A stretch of 64,000 bases of DNA from Vibrio zhanjiangensis. Its GTDB lineage: Bacteria; Pseudomonadota; Gammaproteobacteria; Enterobacterales; Vibrionaceae. The position numbers were made by a program, and so were the translations under genes. Below the pieces are notes generated by a model. The model was not told the origin of the DNA and made no database searches. It worked only from the letters and a program-made list of their open reading frames with translations. Location: positions 1-64,000 of the forward strand of contig NZ_BSPW01000024.1 in assembly GCF_030161235.1 (NCBI RefSeq), written 5' to 3'. Shown in pieces: positions 51,769 through 61,833 of the stretch (its first letter is position 1; each line of letters begins with the position of its first letter).

Positions 51769-52965
51769 TCAGCAGCGAGCCTCTTTGCGGTCGTGTCCAG
51801 CGTTGAATACAATGGTACGTTTTTTGACTAGTATGATTGCCGTAAGTAATGCCATTAATGAAAGAATGATAATTAAAGTGTCTTCTTTGGGCTGAATCTG
51901 TGAACACAATAAACTCACTAAGCTCCAGAAACCGATACATATGCAACCTTGTAGTGCAGCCGCATAACCTGAGTAATAATTAGCGAATATTCTCAAAGAG
52001 CTAGCCATGGCATTAATAAAAAATAGCCCACAAAAAATAGCCATGAGACATAAATAGATAACGATATCTATCCCTGATTGAGGTAGTATCCATTGCTTAG
52101 CCAAAAAAACTACAGCCAGTACCGTATTGGCCCAAATTGAAAAAGATATAATACCTTCCTCAGAGTAGAATTTTAGTAATAATAGGTTGCTAATTGCAGC
52201 AAAGGCATAACAGCACCCCATAGTGAGAGCAAATAACCCATATTCATATGTGGAGTATTTAAAGTCATTTTGAAAGATATATGGAGACAGAAGGTGTGCT
52301 ATTACCATCCCCCCCCAAAATAAGGTCATTAGCACTGTTAGTGTAGTAAATTTCGTATTAGTAAGTATACGCCTAAAAATGACTATTCGCCTTTTTTTGT
52401 CAATTTTATTATTCTGAATTTTTTGTTTTTTTAGTTTGATTGTAAATAACAGAATAATTAGTTGATAGAAAAATAAAATGACAAAAATATGTTGCCATGA
52501 ATAGTAAGAAGAAATTGTGGCTCCAATGTAAGGAGCAATAATTGGTGTTATAGAGTAGAAGAACTCGAAACATAGAAATCCATAAGTAAGCTGTTTTCCT
52601 TTATAATTATCCATTAATATAGGTGTTGCTAAGATTGAAGTGCTTAAGCCAACTCCTTGTAGAGTACGCCCTATTAAAAAAGCTATTGGGCTTTGAATGA
52701 AAATTATCAGGGCAGTGCCTATTAAGCTTACGCACAAGCCCGTAATGATTATATTTCTTCGGCTTAGTTGTTCAGATAACACGCCTGCTAATAGTAAAAA
52801 TATCGCATTAGCCCCAAGATATAGGATAAGTGATGAATTAGCTGCAAGATAAGTCATATTCAAAGCTTCTTGTATTTCAGGGAGAGCAACTAAATAAATA
52901 TCGACAAACACTTGGTAAGCAATACCAACTAAAACAGCAACTAACAAAGGGGTTATACGTGACAT
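51769..52965 (-). CDS. MFS exporter (Bcr/CflA type), 398 aa
   Basis: Twelve predicted helices with the MFS signature in loop 2-3 (GVLSEQLSRRNIIITGL) and LIGRTLQGVGLSTSILATPIL, typical of drug-exporting DHA1 proteins. The codons are AT-rich compared with neighbours. A G8 tract (plus C8 at 52309-52316) lies in the coding sequence. The gene follows the oxygenase by five bases, so it probably exports that enzyme's product. Confidence 0.85.
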   Translation of the reverse strand: MSRITPLLVAVLVGIAYQVFVDIYLVALPEIQEALNMTYLAANSSLILYLGANAIFLLLAGVLSEQLSRRNIIITGLCVSLIGTALIIFIQSPIAFLIGRTLQGVGLSTSILATPILMDNYKGKQLTYGFLCFEFFYSITPIIAPYIGATISSYYSWQHIFVILFFYQLIILLFTIKLKKQKIQNNKIDKKRRIVIFRRILTNTKFTTLTVLMTLFWGGMVIAHLLSPYIFQNDFKYSTYEYGLFALTMGCCYAFAAISNLLLLKFYSEEGIISFSIWANTVLAVVFLAKQWILPQSGIDIVIYLCLMAIFCGLFFINAMASSLRIFANYYSGYAAALQGCICIGFWSLVSLLCSQIQPKEDTLIIILSLMALLTAIILVKKRTIVFNAGHDRKEARC

Positions 52966-52970
52966 AGTAA

Positions 52971-53819
52971 TTACTTTACCTTCATCTCTCTGTAGCGTTC
53001 CTGTAAAAAACTATGTGCAGTGTGATGTTCGGAAAGTTTGCACTCTTCTTTTGGGTGAACACAAAATGCAAGAGAAATTCGCTCTTCATGTGAATTAGAG
53101 GGTTGTATTACTCTGTGATAAAAAGAAGGGTAGAAATCTTTGGTACGCATTGCGAGCATATCACCAGAGTTTATTACGATACTATTGGGCATATATGGAA
53201 CTGGTGTCCATTTACCATCTCTAGTTTTAGCTTCTAAGCCTGCACTAGATACATTAGGTAGTAGAGTAATTAGATTAATATCCGCGTGTGATTCAGCTCT
53301 TTGTGCACCAGATTTTGCATCATCGGAAAAGCTATCTAATGGTGGATAGTAATTCATTCTAAATAACGTTTGTGGTGAGTCTTTTGCCATACTGTCTAGT
53401 GGCTCTTCTAGTTCAGTCTTGATTTCTTGGGGAAGATATTCATGCAACCAACCGAGGAGTTTTGCAGACAAATCAAGTAGACGCAGTCTGATGTTATCAC
53501 TTATTTTTTTTTGTTCAGGAGGACATATGTTTCCATCATAATAGTGAAATATCTCTTTGAGATCTTTTTTAGTGAAACCTTTGGCGGTTTCAGAAACGGT
53601 TCGAGGAATAAACCCCGCTACGGTATCTTTATTGTATAAGAAGGATTTTTTACTTTCGTCAGTTTGGTAAAAAAAATTTAGCCAATTTGAGTATAGGCCT
53701 TCTATATCTGACTGTTCAATACCAGTTTCTGTTAATACGACAAAACCAGACTGGTGAAGAGCTTGAGCGAATTCCTTAGCTGTATCTTGGCTATCATTAA
53801 TCATACTTATGACTTTCAT
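52971..53819 (-). CDS. 2-oxoglutarate/Fe(II) oxygenase, isopenicillin-N-synthase type
   Basis: Jelly-roll non-heme iron enzyme. The iron triad appears as His-x-Asp in SHADINLITLL (about residue 200) and a distal His in YHRVIQPS (about 255); the RISLAF Arg binds the 2-oxoglutarate carboxylate. The N-terminal region (GFVVLTETGIE) is typical of the DIOX_N domain. Start at ATG 53819 has AAGTGA five bases upstream; a GTG at 53828 is in frame. The pair with an exporter suggests a small secreted product. Substrate unknown; AT-rich, possibly acquired. Confidence 0.82.
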   Translation of the reverse strand: MKVISMINDSQDTAKEFAQALHQSGFVVLTETGIEQSDIEGLYSNWLNFFYQTDESKKSFLYNKDTVAGFIPRTVSETAKGFTKKDLKEIFHYYDGNICPPEQKKISDNIRLRLLDLSAKLLGWLHEYLPQEIKTELEEPLDSMAKDSPQTLFRMNYYPPLDSFSDDAKSGAQRAESHADINLITLLPNVSSAGLEAKTRDGKWTPVPYMPNSIVINSGDMLAMRTKDFYPSFYHRVIQPSNSHEERISLAFCVHPKEECKLSEHHTAHSFLQERYREMKVK

Positions 53820-54036
53820 GTGATTCACTTTACTTGATGAATATTAGGATGAGAAGACTATCATAAATTTATATATTATCTATGTTTCATATTGTTTATT
53901 TGTGTTTTTAGTGATCTTGATTAGTTTTTTTTACAAAAATATAACTACGAAGAAAGGTTCCTGAGTTTTTTGCAAAATAATAATTCAAGACGAGTGGTAT
54001 ATATTCCACAATCGTTATCTGCAAGCATGATATAAA

Positions 54037-54064
54037 AAAGCCCTGCAGTTTAGAGCAGGGCTTT
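54037..54064 (-). terminator. terminator of metG
   Basis: AAAGCCCTGC (54037-54046) pairs with GCAGGGCTTT (54055-54064), with a T-run on the minus side. Confidence 0.85.
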
Positions 54065-54085
54065 AATACAATAATGTTAAGAGCT

Positions 54086-56161
54086 TTACATAACACGCAT
54101 GCCAGGTTGGGCACCTTGATGAGGTTCCAGAATCCAAAGCTCGCTTCCGCCAGGTCCTGCGGCCAAAATCATGCCTTCTGACATACCAAACTTCATCTTG
54201 CGAGGCTTAAGATTGGCGACCATGACGGTCAACTTGCCTTCAAGTTCCTCAGGTTTATACGCTGACTTAATACCTGAGAAAACTTGGCGAATCTCACCAC
54301 CAATGTCGAGCTGGAACTTAAGCAATTTATTGGCTTTTGGTACTTCTTCACAAGAAATGATACGGGCGATACGCATATCCACGGCAGCAAAAGCATCAAA
54401 ATCTATTTCTTCTGCAATTGGGTCCTTATCCAATTCGGTTTGACTGGCCTGATTTTTAGACGCTTCGGCTTTCTCTTTTGCTGCGACTTCCTCTGCTGCA
54501 TCTTGCTTTGATGCTTCGATCATCGCCTCAACATTTTTGGGGTCCACACGGTTGAAAAGTGCTTTGAATGGAGTAATTTCATGGGCAGTTAGAGGCTCAG
54601 CTATCCCTTCCCAAGTCAATTCTTCGTTGAGGAAAGCTTCTGTGCGTGCGGCTAAAGCGGGCATAACAGGCTTGAGGTAAGTCATGAGTACGCGGAACAG
54701 ATTGATACCAACAGAACAAATATCTTGTAGCAGTTGATCGTTGCCTTCTTCTTTGGCCACAACCCAAGGTGCTTTCTCATCAACGTATTGGTTTGCTTTA
54801 TCTGCCAATGCGGTTATCTCACGTATCGCTCGGCCAAATTCACGTGTTTCGTAGAGCTCAGCGATGCGATCGGCTGCAACAACAAACTCTTTGTAGAGTT
54901 CAGGCTCTGCGAAGCTATTTGAGAGCTTACCTTCGAAACGTTTAGTGATAAAACCGGCATTGCGTGACGCTAAGTTGACTATTTTATTCACAACGTCTGC
55001 ATTGACACGTTGAGTAAAGTCCTCAAGGTTCAGATCTAGGTCATCGATACGGCTGTTGAGTTTGGCAGCGTAGTAGTAACGTAGGCATTCAGGATCGAGA
55101 TGATCGAGATAAGTACTTGCCTTAACAAATGTGCCTTTAGATTTAGACATCTTGGCACCGTTAACGGTCACGTAGCCATGGACAAACACATTGTTCGGTT
55201 TACGGAAGCCACTACCTTCTAGCATGGCTGGCCAGAATAGAGAATGGAAGTACACAATGTCTTTGCCGATGAAATGATACAGCTCAGTGGTACTGTCTTT
55301 CTTCCAATATTCATCAAAGTCTAAATCGCTTCGCTTATCACACAGGTTCTTAAATGATCCCATATAACCGATAGGCGCATCGAGCCATACATAAAAGAAC
55401 TTGTCTTTTTCGCCTGGGATTTCAAAACCAAAATAAGGCGCATCGCGAGAAATATCCCACTGCTGCAGTCCTGACTCAAACCATTCTTGCATTTTGTTGG
55501 CCGTTTCTGCCTGCAAAGAACCAGAGCGCGTCCACTCTTTAAGCATGCTTTCAAACTGAGGTAGGTCGAAGAAGAAATGCTCAGAGTCTTTCATGACAGG
55601 GGTTGCGCCAGAGACGGCCGATTTAGGATCAATCAGCTCTGTCGTGCTATAGGTTGCGCCGCAGCTATCGCAGTTGTCACCGTACTGATCGTCAGACTTA
55701 CACTTAGGACAAGTACCTTTAACAAAACGATCTGGAAGAAACATTTCTTTCTCCGGATCAAACAGCTGAGAAATTGTGCGGCTGGAAATAAAACCATTTT
55801 TCTTGAGCTCAAGATAGATATGCGATGCCAGCTGCTTATTTTCTTCTGAATGAGTACTGTGATAGTTGTCAAAGCTAATATCGAAGCCAGCAAAGTCTTT
55901 TTGGTGCTCTTCACTGACGGCAGCAATCATTTCTTCTGGTGTCATGCCCATCTGCTGTGCCTTTAGCATAATCGGCGTGCCATGAGCATCGTCAGCACAG
56001 ATGAAATTTACCATGTTGCCACGCAAGCGTTGGTAGCGAACCCAGATGTCAGCTTGAATGTGTTCGAGCATGTGACCTAAGTGGATCGAACCGTTAGCAT
56101 ACGGAAGGGCACAAGTTACCAGCAGTTTCCTTGGATCAAGGTTTCTTGGATCGTTTGCCAT
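54086..56161 (-). CDS. metG: methionyl-tRNA synthetase
   Basis: Class I synthetase. HIGH motif as HLGH, KMSKS as KMSKSKG, zinc [17 protein letters not shown], and an appended C-terminal tRNA-binding domain ([10 protein letters not shown]). A charged, Ala/Glu/Lys-rich linker precedes it. Start taken at 56161 (MANDPRNL; 691 residues); the open frame extends 49 codons further up into the divergent promoter, unlike the family. Confidence 0.96.
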   Translation of the reverse strand: MANDPRNLDPRKLLVTCALPYANGSIHLGHMLEHIQADIWVRYQRLRGNMVNFICADDAHGTPIMLKAQQMGMTPEEMIAAVSEEHQKDFAGFDISFDNYHSTHSEENKQLASHIYLELKKNGFISSRTISQLFDPEKEMFLPDRFVKGTCPKCKSDDQYGDNCDSCGATYSTTELIDPKSAVSGATPVMKDSEHFFFDLPQFESMLKEWTRSGSLQAETANKMQEWFESGLQQWDISRDAPYFGFEIPGEKDKFFYVWLDAPIGYMGSFKNLCDKRSDLDFDEYWKKDSTTELYHFIGKDIVYFHSLFWPAMLEGSGFRKPNNVFVHGYVTVNGAKMSKSKGTFVKASTYLDHLDPECLRYYYAAKLNSRIDDLDLNLEDFTQRVNADVVNKIVNLASRNAGFITKRFEGKLSNSFAEPELYKEFVVAADRIAELYETREFGRAIREITALADKANQYVDEKAPWVVAKEEGNDQLLQDICSVGINLFRVLMTYLKPVMPALAARTEAFLNEELTWEGIAEPLTAHEITPFKALFNRVDPKNVEAMIEASKQDAAEEVAAKEKAEASKNQASQTELDKDPIAEEIDFDAFAAVDMRIARIISCEEVPKANKLLKFQLDIGGEIRQVFSGIKSAYKPEELEGKLTVMVANLKPRKMKFGMSEGMILAAGPGGSELWILEPHQGAQPGMRVM

Positions 56162-56319
56162 ACTTAATATTCGCTTATTCTGATAGAGATAAAAAATTGT
56201 CCCTAATACTACCTTATCCACATTGCGACTCCAAGGTATCATCTGCTCGATTGCCTGAGTTTTTTCAGGGTTCAGTCGATTAAGGAGCGGTGTTAAGATG
56301 ACAAGCATCAGGAGGACTT

Positions 56320-57393
56320 ATGCGTCAATTGTCTAGTAAAGAAGAATGTTGTCATTGGCTCAACCAATTTGAGCACCCAAATCTTGTACCGCAGTGGGCG
56401 TTTGTGACGGGGATAGTGGCTGTTGAGCCTGACACACTCAATATCTCAATACCATTTGCCGCTACGTCTGTGGTTGAGACGCTATCGAGTTGGATTCAGT
56501 CTCAAATGCAAAGTGGGCAAATCGCACCTATCGAGTATCAAATCAATGTCGTGCCTAAAGCTATGCATACGCAAATTACTCGCGAGGTAAAAGGTGTCAA
56601 AAATATTATTGCTATTACTTCAGCCAAAGGTGGAGTGGGTAAGTCAACGACAGCGGTGAATCTCGCGCTCGCGATCGCGAACTCTGGTGCAAAAGTCGGG
56701 TTATTGGATGCCGACATTTATGGTCCTTCCGTTCCTATCATGCTTGGTCAGCAGGGCGCTTCTCCTCAAGTCAGAGACAACAAATGGATGCAGCCTATAT
56801 TGGCTCACGGTATACACACACATTCCATTGGCTATCTGGTGTCAAAAGATGATGCAGCCATTTGGCGAGGGCCAATGGCATCGAAAGCGCTTACTCAATT
56901 GCTTGACGAGACGGATTGGCCGCAACTTGATTATCTTATTGTTGATATGCCGCCAGGTACTGGTGATATTCAATTAACCTTAGCTCAGCAAATACCGGTA
57001 ACGGGTGCTGTTATTGTCACCACGCCGCAAGATCTTGCGCTTGCTGATGCAAGAAAAGGGGCAGCGATGTTTAACAAAGTACAGGTACCAGTCATCGGTT
57101 TGGTCGAAAACATGAGTTACCACATATGCAGCCATTGTGGCGAAAAAGAAGCGATATTTGGTATTGGCGGGGCGCAAAAAATGTCCGGTGAATTTGGTCT
57201 TGACTTGCTCGCTCAGATTCCTTTGCACATATCCTTGCGAGAAGATATAGATAATGGTTGCCCAAGTGTTGTCGCTCGGCCCAATTCGGAACAGGCGGCG
57301 GATTACATTCAACTAGCAGAATCCGTTTGTGCACGGCTGTATTGGCATGGAAAGGAAAAACCTCAATCTATCCAATTTCAAATGCTTGAATAA
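56320..57393 (+). CDS. apbC: iron-sulfur cluster carrier protein ApbC (Mrp/NBP35 ATPase)
   Basis: The P-loop SAKGGVGKSTTAVNLA and the CSHCG (CxxC) cluster site identify this Fe-S carrier ATPase. An N-terminal MIP18-like region (about 1-90) precedes it. AGGAGG precedes the ATG. Divergent from metG, a conserved arrangement in vibrios. Confidence 0.94.
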   Translation: MRQLSSKEECCHWLNQFEHPNLVPQWAFVTGIVAVEPDTLNISIPFAATSVVETLSSWIQSQMQSGQIAPIEYQINVVPKAMHTQITREVKGVKNIIAITSAKGGVGKSTTAVNLALAIANSGAKVGLLDADIYGPSVPIMLGQQGASPQVRDNKWMQPILAHGIHTHSIGYLVSKDDAAIWRGPMASKALTQLLDETDWPQLDYLIVDMPPGTGDIQLTLAQQIPVTGAVIVTTPQDLALADARKGAAMFNKVQVPVIGLVENMSYHICSHCGEKEAIFGIGGAQKMSGEFGLDLLAQIPLHISLREDIDNGCPSVVARPNSEQAADYIQLAESVCARLYWHGKEKPQSIQFQMLE

Positions 57394-57592
57394 TGGTTAG
57401 CCTTAGGTAAATCCATCTGAGTGGTCGTCTCTGACAACACTCTCGTACAAAGCGCGATCACTTTTATCCTATTACTCAATTTGGTGTCTGTGCGGTAATC
57501 GTTTGCGTTACCGTTATTGGCTATTTGGGGCAAATCCTCACTAGCATGTCAAAGGCGAACTCCTTATAATCATGCGGTTTATATATTACACA

Positions 57593-57633
57593 CTAATACT
57601 TCGCGGGCATATTCTGCCTGACATGAGTATTAG
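57593..57633 (+). promoter_or_regulatory. stem-loop in the udk leader
   Basis: CTAATACT (57593-57600) and AGTATTAG (57626-57633) flank an inner GGCA/TGCC pair, about 40 bases before udk. It may be a leader structure or a remnant; no known riboswitch recognised. Confidence 0.35.
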
Positions 57634-57670
57634 AACATGACACCAATTCAATTCATCGGGTGCAAGAATA

Positions 57671-58312
57671 ATGTCTGATAATAATCAATGCGTCATCGTC
57701 GGTATTGCTGGCGCATCGGCTTCTGGAAAAAGTTTAATCGCCAGTACTATCTATAATGAACTTCGAGAGAAAGTAGGCGATCATCAAATTGGTGTAATTA
57801 CGGAAGATTGCTACTACAACGATCAGGGCCACCTGAGCATGGAAGAGCGTGTTAAAACTAACTACGACCACCCGAACGCATTGGACCATGATTTATTGTG
57901 TGAGCACTTAAAAATGCTGACCCAAGGGGATGCAGTGGAGGTACCTGAGTATAGCTATGCAGAGCATACTCGTACTGAAAAGACCACCTTGATGACACCC
58001 AAAAAGGTGATCATTCTTGAAGGTATTTTGCTTCTTACAGACCCTCGTCTGCGTGATCTTATGCATGCAACTGTGTTTATGGATACACCACTTGATATCT
58101 GTTTGCTGCGCCGAGTGAGACGTGACGTTGAGGAGCGTGGTCGTACTATGGAGTCGGTATTGAAACAATATCAGGAAACCGTGCGGCCTATGTTCATGCA
58201 ATTTATTGAACCATCAAAGCAGCACGCTGATATTATCGTTCCACGCGGTGGTAAAAACCGTATCGCTATTGATGTATTAAAAGCGCATATTGCAAAACTT
58301 TTGAAAGCTTAA
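57671..58312 (+). CDS. udk: uridine kinase
   Basis: Phosphorylates uridine and cytidine. Walker A GASASGKS, the EDCYYND loop and the [10 protein letters not shown] substrate segment are intact. 213 residues as in E. coli. With udp it serves pyrimidine salvage, though the two genes are 6 kb apart here. Confidence 0.96.
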   Translation: MSDNNQCVIVGIAGASASGKSLIASTIYNELREKVGDHQIGVITEDCYYNDQGHLSMEERVKTNYDHPNALDHDLLCEHLKMLTQGDAVEVPEYSYAEHTRTEKTTLMTPKKVIILEGILLLTDPRLRDLMHATVFMDTPLDICLLRRVRRDVEERGRTMESVLKQYQETVRPMFMQFIEPSKQHADIIVPRGGKNRIAIDVLKAHIAKLLKA

Positions 58313-58350
58313 GCCCTTATCTTATTTGAGCGCTTTATTTTTTTTGTAAG

Positions 58351-58373
58351 AAGTGGCACTTTAGGTGCCACTT
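58351..58373 (+). terminator. terminator after udk
   Basis: AAGTGGCAC (58351-58359) pairs with GTGCCACTT (58365-58373), followed by TCTTTTT. Confidence 0.85.
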
Positions 58374-58463
58374 TCTTTTTACATGTAATCAGCCTCCTAA
58401 CCAGAGTACCCTTTGGATATATTGGCCATTGCATGACAACTTTGAATTGCAAGGATAATTCTG

Positions 58464-60614
58464 ATGAAGAAACTGTTCTTATTTATTGCCATTCCAATTC
58501 TCGTGCTTTTGGGCGCGATTGTGGCGCTAGTGCTGTTTGTCAACCCAAACCAGTTTAAGCCGCTCATTGTAGAGCAAACCCAAAAGCAAACCGGGTTGGA
58601 ATTGGTGATTGAGGGGGATATTAGTTGGAAGTTCTTTCCATCACTTGGCTTTGAATTAGGCAAAACAGAATTGAGAAATCCTCAGGGCTTTTCTCAGCCA
58701 AATTTATTCAAGGTTGATACGGTTGGTATTGATGTATCGGTTTCCCCTCTTTTTAATCAGCAGTTAGAAATTGGTAACATCACTCTTGATGGGGCTGAGT
58801 TTTATCTGGAAACGTTGAAAGATGGTCGTAAGAATATCGACGCGTTAAACAAAGCGCAGGCGGGCCAAGTGGAAGATCAGGCGCCTACTGTCAATGATGC
58901 GCCAGCGGAGTCTTTGTCAACAGAGGCGACTGAAAAGCCAGCATCAGATTGGAGTATTAATCTGGCAGGAGTGACAGTCTCTAACGCTGCTATCGAAATT
59001 CAGGACAAACAATCAGGCACATATACCAAGTTGTACGATGTTTCTCTGACGTTGTCCGAGTTTGCTATTGATACTTGGACTCGTGCTGAATTTGCCGTTA
59101 AAGGTGAGAATAATCAGCAGCAGTTTAGTGCTAAAGGAAGTGCTGAGTTTAAGCTTGCCAAAGGTTTTAGTGAGTATTCACTGCGCGAAATTGAATTAAA
59201 TGCAGGTTTTAGCGATCCTAGTAATCAGTTTGATTCAATCCAGTTAGCCTTGGATACCTTTGACTTTGATAAGTCGAATGCCTTGACTTATGATCTTGCG
59301 GGCAATGCTGCTGGACTAGACATTAATATGAAAGGCAGTGGTAGTTTGACGATTGATAAAGCCATCTCGAAAGTTACCATGGATAAGTTAACTCTTGATG
59401 CCACGTTCAAAGGGGATGCTTTGCCTCAGTCTCCGATGAAAGTCGATATGGTGTCGGACCTATCATTTGATCTAACTAAAAGCCACTTAAATTTTGTTTT
59501 AGAGACGTTAACGGCGAATGCTTTAGCATTTGATGGTAAAGCGAACGTGACGTTAGGCGATATTCCTAAGGTTCGCTTTTCACTGCATAGCCCAAACATC
59601 GACTTGGATGAATTTCTGGGTCTTAATCTAGCAAGCTCCAATGAGTCAACAACAGCAAACCCCAATACCTCTGATTCAACACAGAGTCAAGCGAGCACGG
59701 ATAATGCAGCACCTCAAGCAGAGGTTGAACCGGATTTGTCGGCCCTTAAGACTATGGATATCAAAGGCGATATCACTATCGACAAGTTTAAAGCAAGCAA
59801 TGCGAGAATGGAGAAGGTGAAAACCAGCTTCTATGTCAATCGTGGTGTTGCTGAGCTCACTTCTTTTTCTTCTAGTTTGTACCAAGGTTCGATCAATGCT
59901 TCGGCAAAACTGGATGCAAGAAAAAGCCCTGCGAGTTACACGGTCAAGCAACGTATTCAAGGTGTTAAGGTTCAACCATTACTGTCAGATGTAGCCAATA
60001 ATGATAAGTTAGAGGGGACGGGGAATATTGACGTTGATGTGAAAGGCCAAAGTCTTACGCCAACGGGCATTCAAAAGAACTTAGTGGGTACTGTGGGAAT
60101 TAATTTTACGGACGGTGCAGTTAATGGAATTAACGTTGCTCAATTAATTCGTGAAAACTACGCCAAGTTCAAGGGACAAAAAGTAGAGTCTTCGAATGAA
60201 GCTCAAAAAACCGACTTTAGTGCCATGAAGGCGACGCTAAAACTCAACAAAGGTGTGGTATCAACGGATGATTTGTCGATGCAGTCACCGTTGCTGCGCA
60301 TTCGAGGTAATGGCAGTGCAAACTACATCGACCAAACGGTTAATTTTACCGTCAGCACTTCTATTGTTGGCTCTTTAGAAGGTCAAGGTGGTAAGAATAT
60401 CGATGAGCTCAAAGATGTGACGATCCCAATCAACATATCTGGTACTTGGGACAAGCCTAAATTTAAGCTGGTCTTTGATGATGTATTGAAGCAGAAAGTT
60501 GAGAAAGAGGTCGATCGTGGTTTGAAAAAACTGGATGAAAAATTGGGTGATAAGATAAAAGATCAAAAGACCAAGGATGCGGTCAACAGTTTGATTAAAG
60601 GTCTTTTCAACTAG
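58464..60614 (+). CDS. asmA: AsmA-family envelope protein
   Basis: One N-terminal membrane helix (about 5-25), then a long beta-rich periplasmic body of repeated beta strands as in AsmA/lipid-bridge proteins, which affect outer-membrane lipid transport and assembly. The N-terminus (MKKLFLFIAIPILVLLGAIVAL) and the FFPSLGFELGKTELRNPQGF segment match AsmA. A low-complexity Ser/Thr/Glu linker lies at about 390-425. 716 residues. Confidence 0.88.
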   Translation: MKKLFLFIAIPILVLLGAIVALVLFVNPNQFKPLIVEQTQKQTGLELVIEGDISWKFFPSLGFELGKTELRNPQGFSQPNLFKVDTVGIDVSVSPLFNQQLEIGNITLDGAEFYLETLKDGRKNIDALNKAQAGQVEDQAPTVNDAPAESLSTEATEKPASDWSINLAGVTVSNAAIEIQDKQSGTYTKLYDVSLTLSEFAIDTWTRAEFAVKGENNQQQFSAKGSAEFKLAKGFSEYSLREIELNAGFSDPSNQFDSIQLALDTFDFDKSNALTYDLAGNAAGLDINMKGSGSLTIDKAISKVTMDKLTLDATFKGDALPQSPMKVDMVSDLSFDLTKSHLNFVLETLTANALAFDGKANVTLGDIPKVRFSLHSPNIDLDEFLGLNLASSNESTTANPNTSDSTQSQASTDNAAPQAEVEPDLSALKTMDIKGDITIDKFKASNARMEKVKTSFYVNRGVAELTSFSSSLYQGSINASAKLDARKSPASYTVKQRIQGVKVQPLLSDVANNDKLEGTGNIDVDVKGQSLTPTGIQKNLVGTVGINFTDGAVNGINVAQLIRENYAKFKGQKVESSNEAQKTDFSAMKATLKLNKGVVSTDDLSMQSPLLRIRGNGSANYIDQTVNFTVSTSIVGSLEGQGGKNIDELKDVTIPINISGTWDKPKFKLVFDDVLKQKVEKEVDRGLKKLDEKLGDKIKDQKTKDAVNSLIKGLFN

Positions 60615-60624
60615 TGGTTTAACG

Positions 60625-60644
60625 AGCGCCCATCTAAGGGCGCT
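60625..60644 (+). terminator. terminator after asmA
   Basis: AGCGCCC (60625-60631) pairs with GGGCGCT (60638-60644), followed by TTTA. Confidence 0.75.
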
Positions 60645-60659
60645 TTTATCATGTCACGA

Positions 60660-61265
60660 CTACCAGTCCACACCTTTAAGAGCCTTGATACCTGAGTCAA
60701 AAGCGTGTTTTACATTTTTAACCTCAGATACAGTGTCCGCCATTTCAATTAGGGTGCGATGCGCACCACGACCTGTGATAATAACGGATTGCATTGGTGG
60801 CCTGTTGCTGAGAGCATCAACCACTTCTTCTAAGTCGATGTAACCATAACTGACCATATAAGTCAGTTCATCCAGCAAAATGACATCAATAGAGTCATCT
60901 TTGAGCATGCGTTTGCACTCCTGCCAAACCTTCTGGGCAGCTTGGGTATCGAGTTCTTTATCTTGTGTTTCCCATGTAAACCCTGTCGCCATTACTTGAA
61001 ATTCAACGCCTAGCTTTTCGAGTAAGTTACGCTCACCATTATCCCAAGTCCCCTTAATAAATTGTGCGACTGAGCAGGTTAGTCCATGCCCTATTGCCCG
61101 AGTGATGGTACCAAACCCTGATGTCGATTTGCCTTTACCATTACCGGTAATGACGAGCAGAAGCCCTTTTTCGTCTTGAGCTGCTGCGACTTTTGCATCG
61201 ACTTGTTGCTTTACTTTTTGTTGTCTTGCTTGGTGGCGTTCATGTTTATGACTTTCAGATGTCAC
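60660..61265 (-). CDS. cobO: cob(I)yrinic acid a,c-diamide adenosyltransferase
   Basis: Adenosylates corrinoids (BtuR/CobO, CobA in Salmonella). P-loop TGNGKGKSTSGFGTI, the VAQFIKGTWDNGE segment and the ILLDELTYMVSYGYI signature are present. Start at GTG 61265 has AAGGA seven bases upstream and gives 201 residues, the family norm; the frame continues upstream into the promoter. Confidence 0.93.
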   Translation of the reverse strand: MTSESHKHERHQARQQKVKQQVDAKVAAAQDEKGLLLVITGNGKGKSTSGFGTITRAIGHGLTCSVAQFIKGTWDNGERNLLEKLGVEFQVMATGFTWETQDKELDTQAAQKVWQECKRMLKDDSIDVILLDELTYMVSYGYIDLEEVVDALSNRPPMQSVIITGRGAHRTLIEMADTVSEVKNVKHAFDSGIKALKGVDW

Positions 61266-61353
61266 GAGGAAATCCTTTTTAATTTTTGAAACTGTGTCTA
61301 TGATAACGCATCTGCAGTAGTGCAAAAACCATCGCTTTTTAAGGAAAAAAAAT

Positions 61354-61806
61354 ATGGGCAAGAAATTGTTAGTTGTGTGTATGGGCAATATCTGTCGTTC
61401 TCCAACCGGTGAGGCGATTCTTCGCACCAAAGCTGCACAAATGGGTATCGAGATTGAAGTCGACTCGGCGGGAACGATCGGTTTTCATCAAGGCAATCCT
61501 CCAGATCCTCGCTCTAGAGCGGTGGGAGAGCGTAGGGGGTACTCATTCACTGGTATTGTTTCGCGCAAAGTGGTTGAGCAAGATTTTGCTTACTTCGATT
61601 TGATTTTAGCTGCCGATAGAGACAACCTCGCGGATTTAAAAGCGCAATGCCCTCCTGAGTATCAAGATAAGTTGACACTATTTCTTAGTTATGGGGACAG
61701 TGAACAGGATGAGATACCTGATCCATACTACGGCGGCGACAAGGGTTTCGAACGGGTTGTTGACTTAATTGAACAAGCTTCGGAAACACTGCTCAAAACT
61801 CTGTAA
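61354..61806 (+). CDS. low-molecular-weight protein tyrosine phosphatase
   Basis: P-loop CMGNICRSP (C-x5-R) near residue 9 and the general acid DPYYGG near residue 128 are complete. 150 residues, normal length. No kinase or polysaccharide gene is near, so it is probably the housekeeping Vibrio member. Divergent from cobO. Confidence 0.93.
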   Translation: MGKKLLVVCMGNICRSPTGEAILRTKAAQMGIEIEVDSAGTIGFHQGNPPDPRSRAVGERRGYSFTGIVSRKVVEQDFAYFDLILAADRDNLADLKAQCPPEYQDKLTLFLSYGDSEQDEIPDPYYGGDKGFERVVDLIEQASETLLKTL

Positions 61807-61833
61807 CACCATGAAATAAAATTGGTATTCTTA

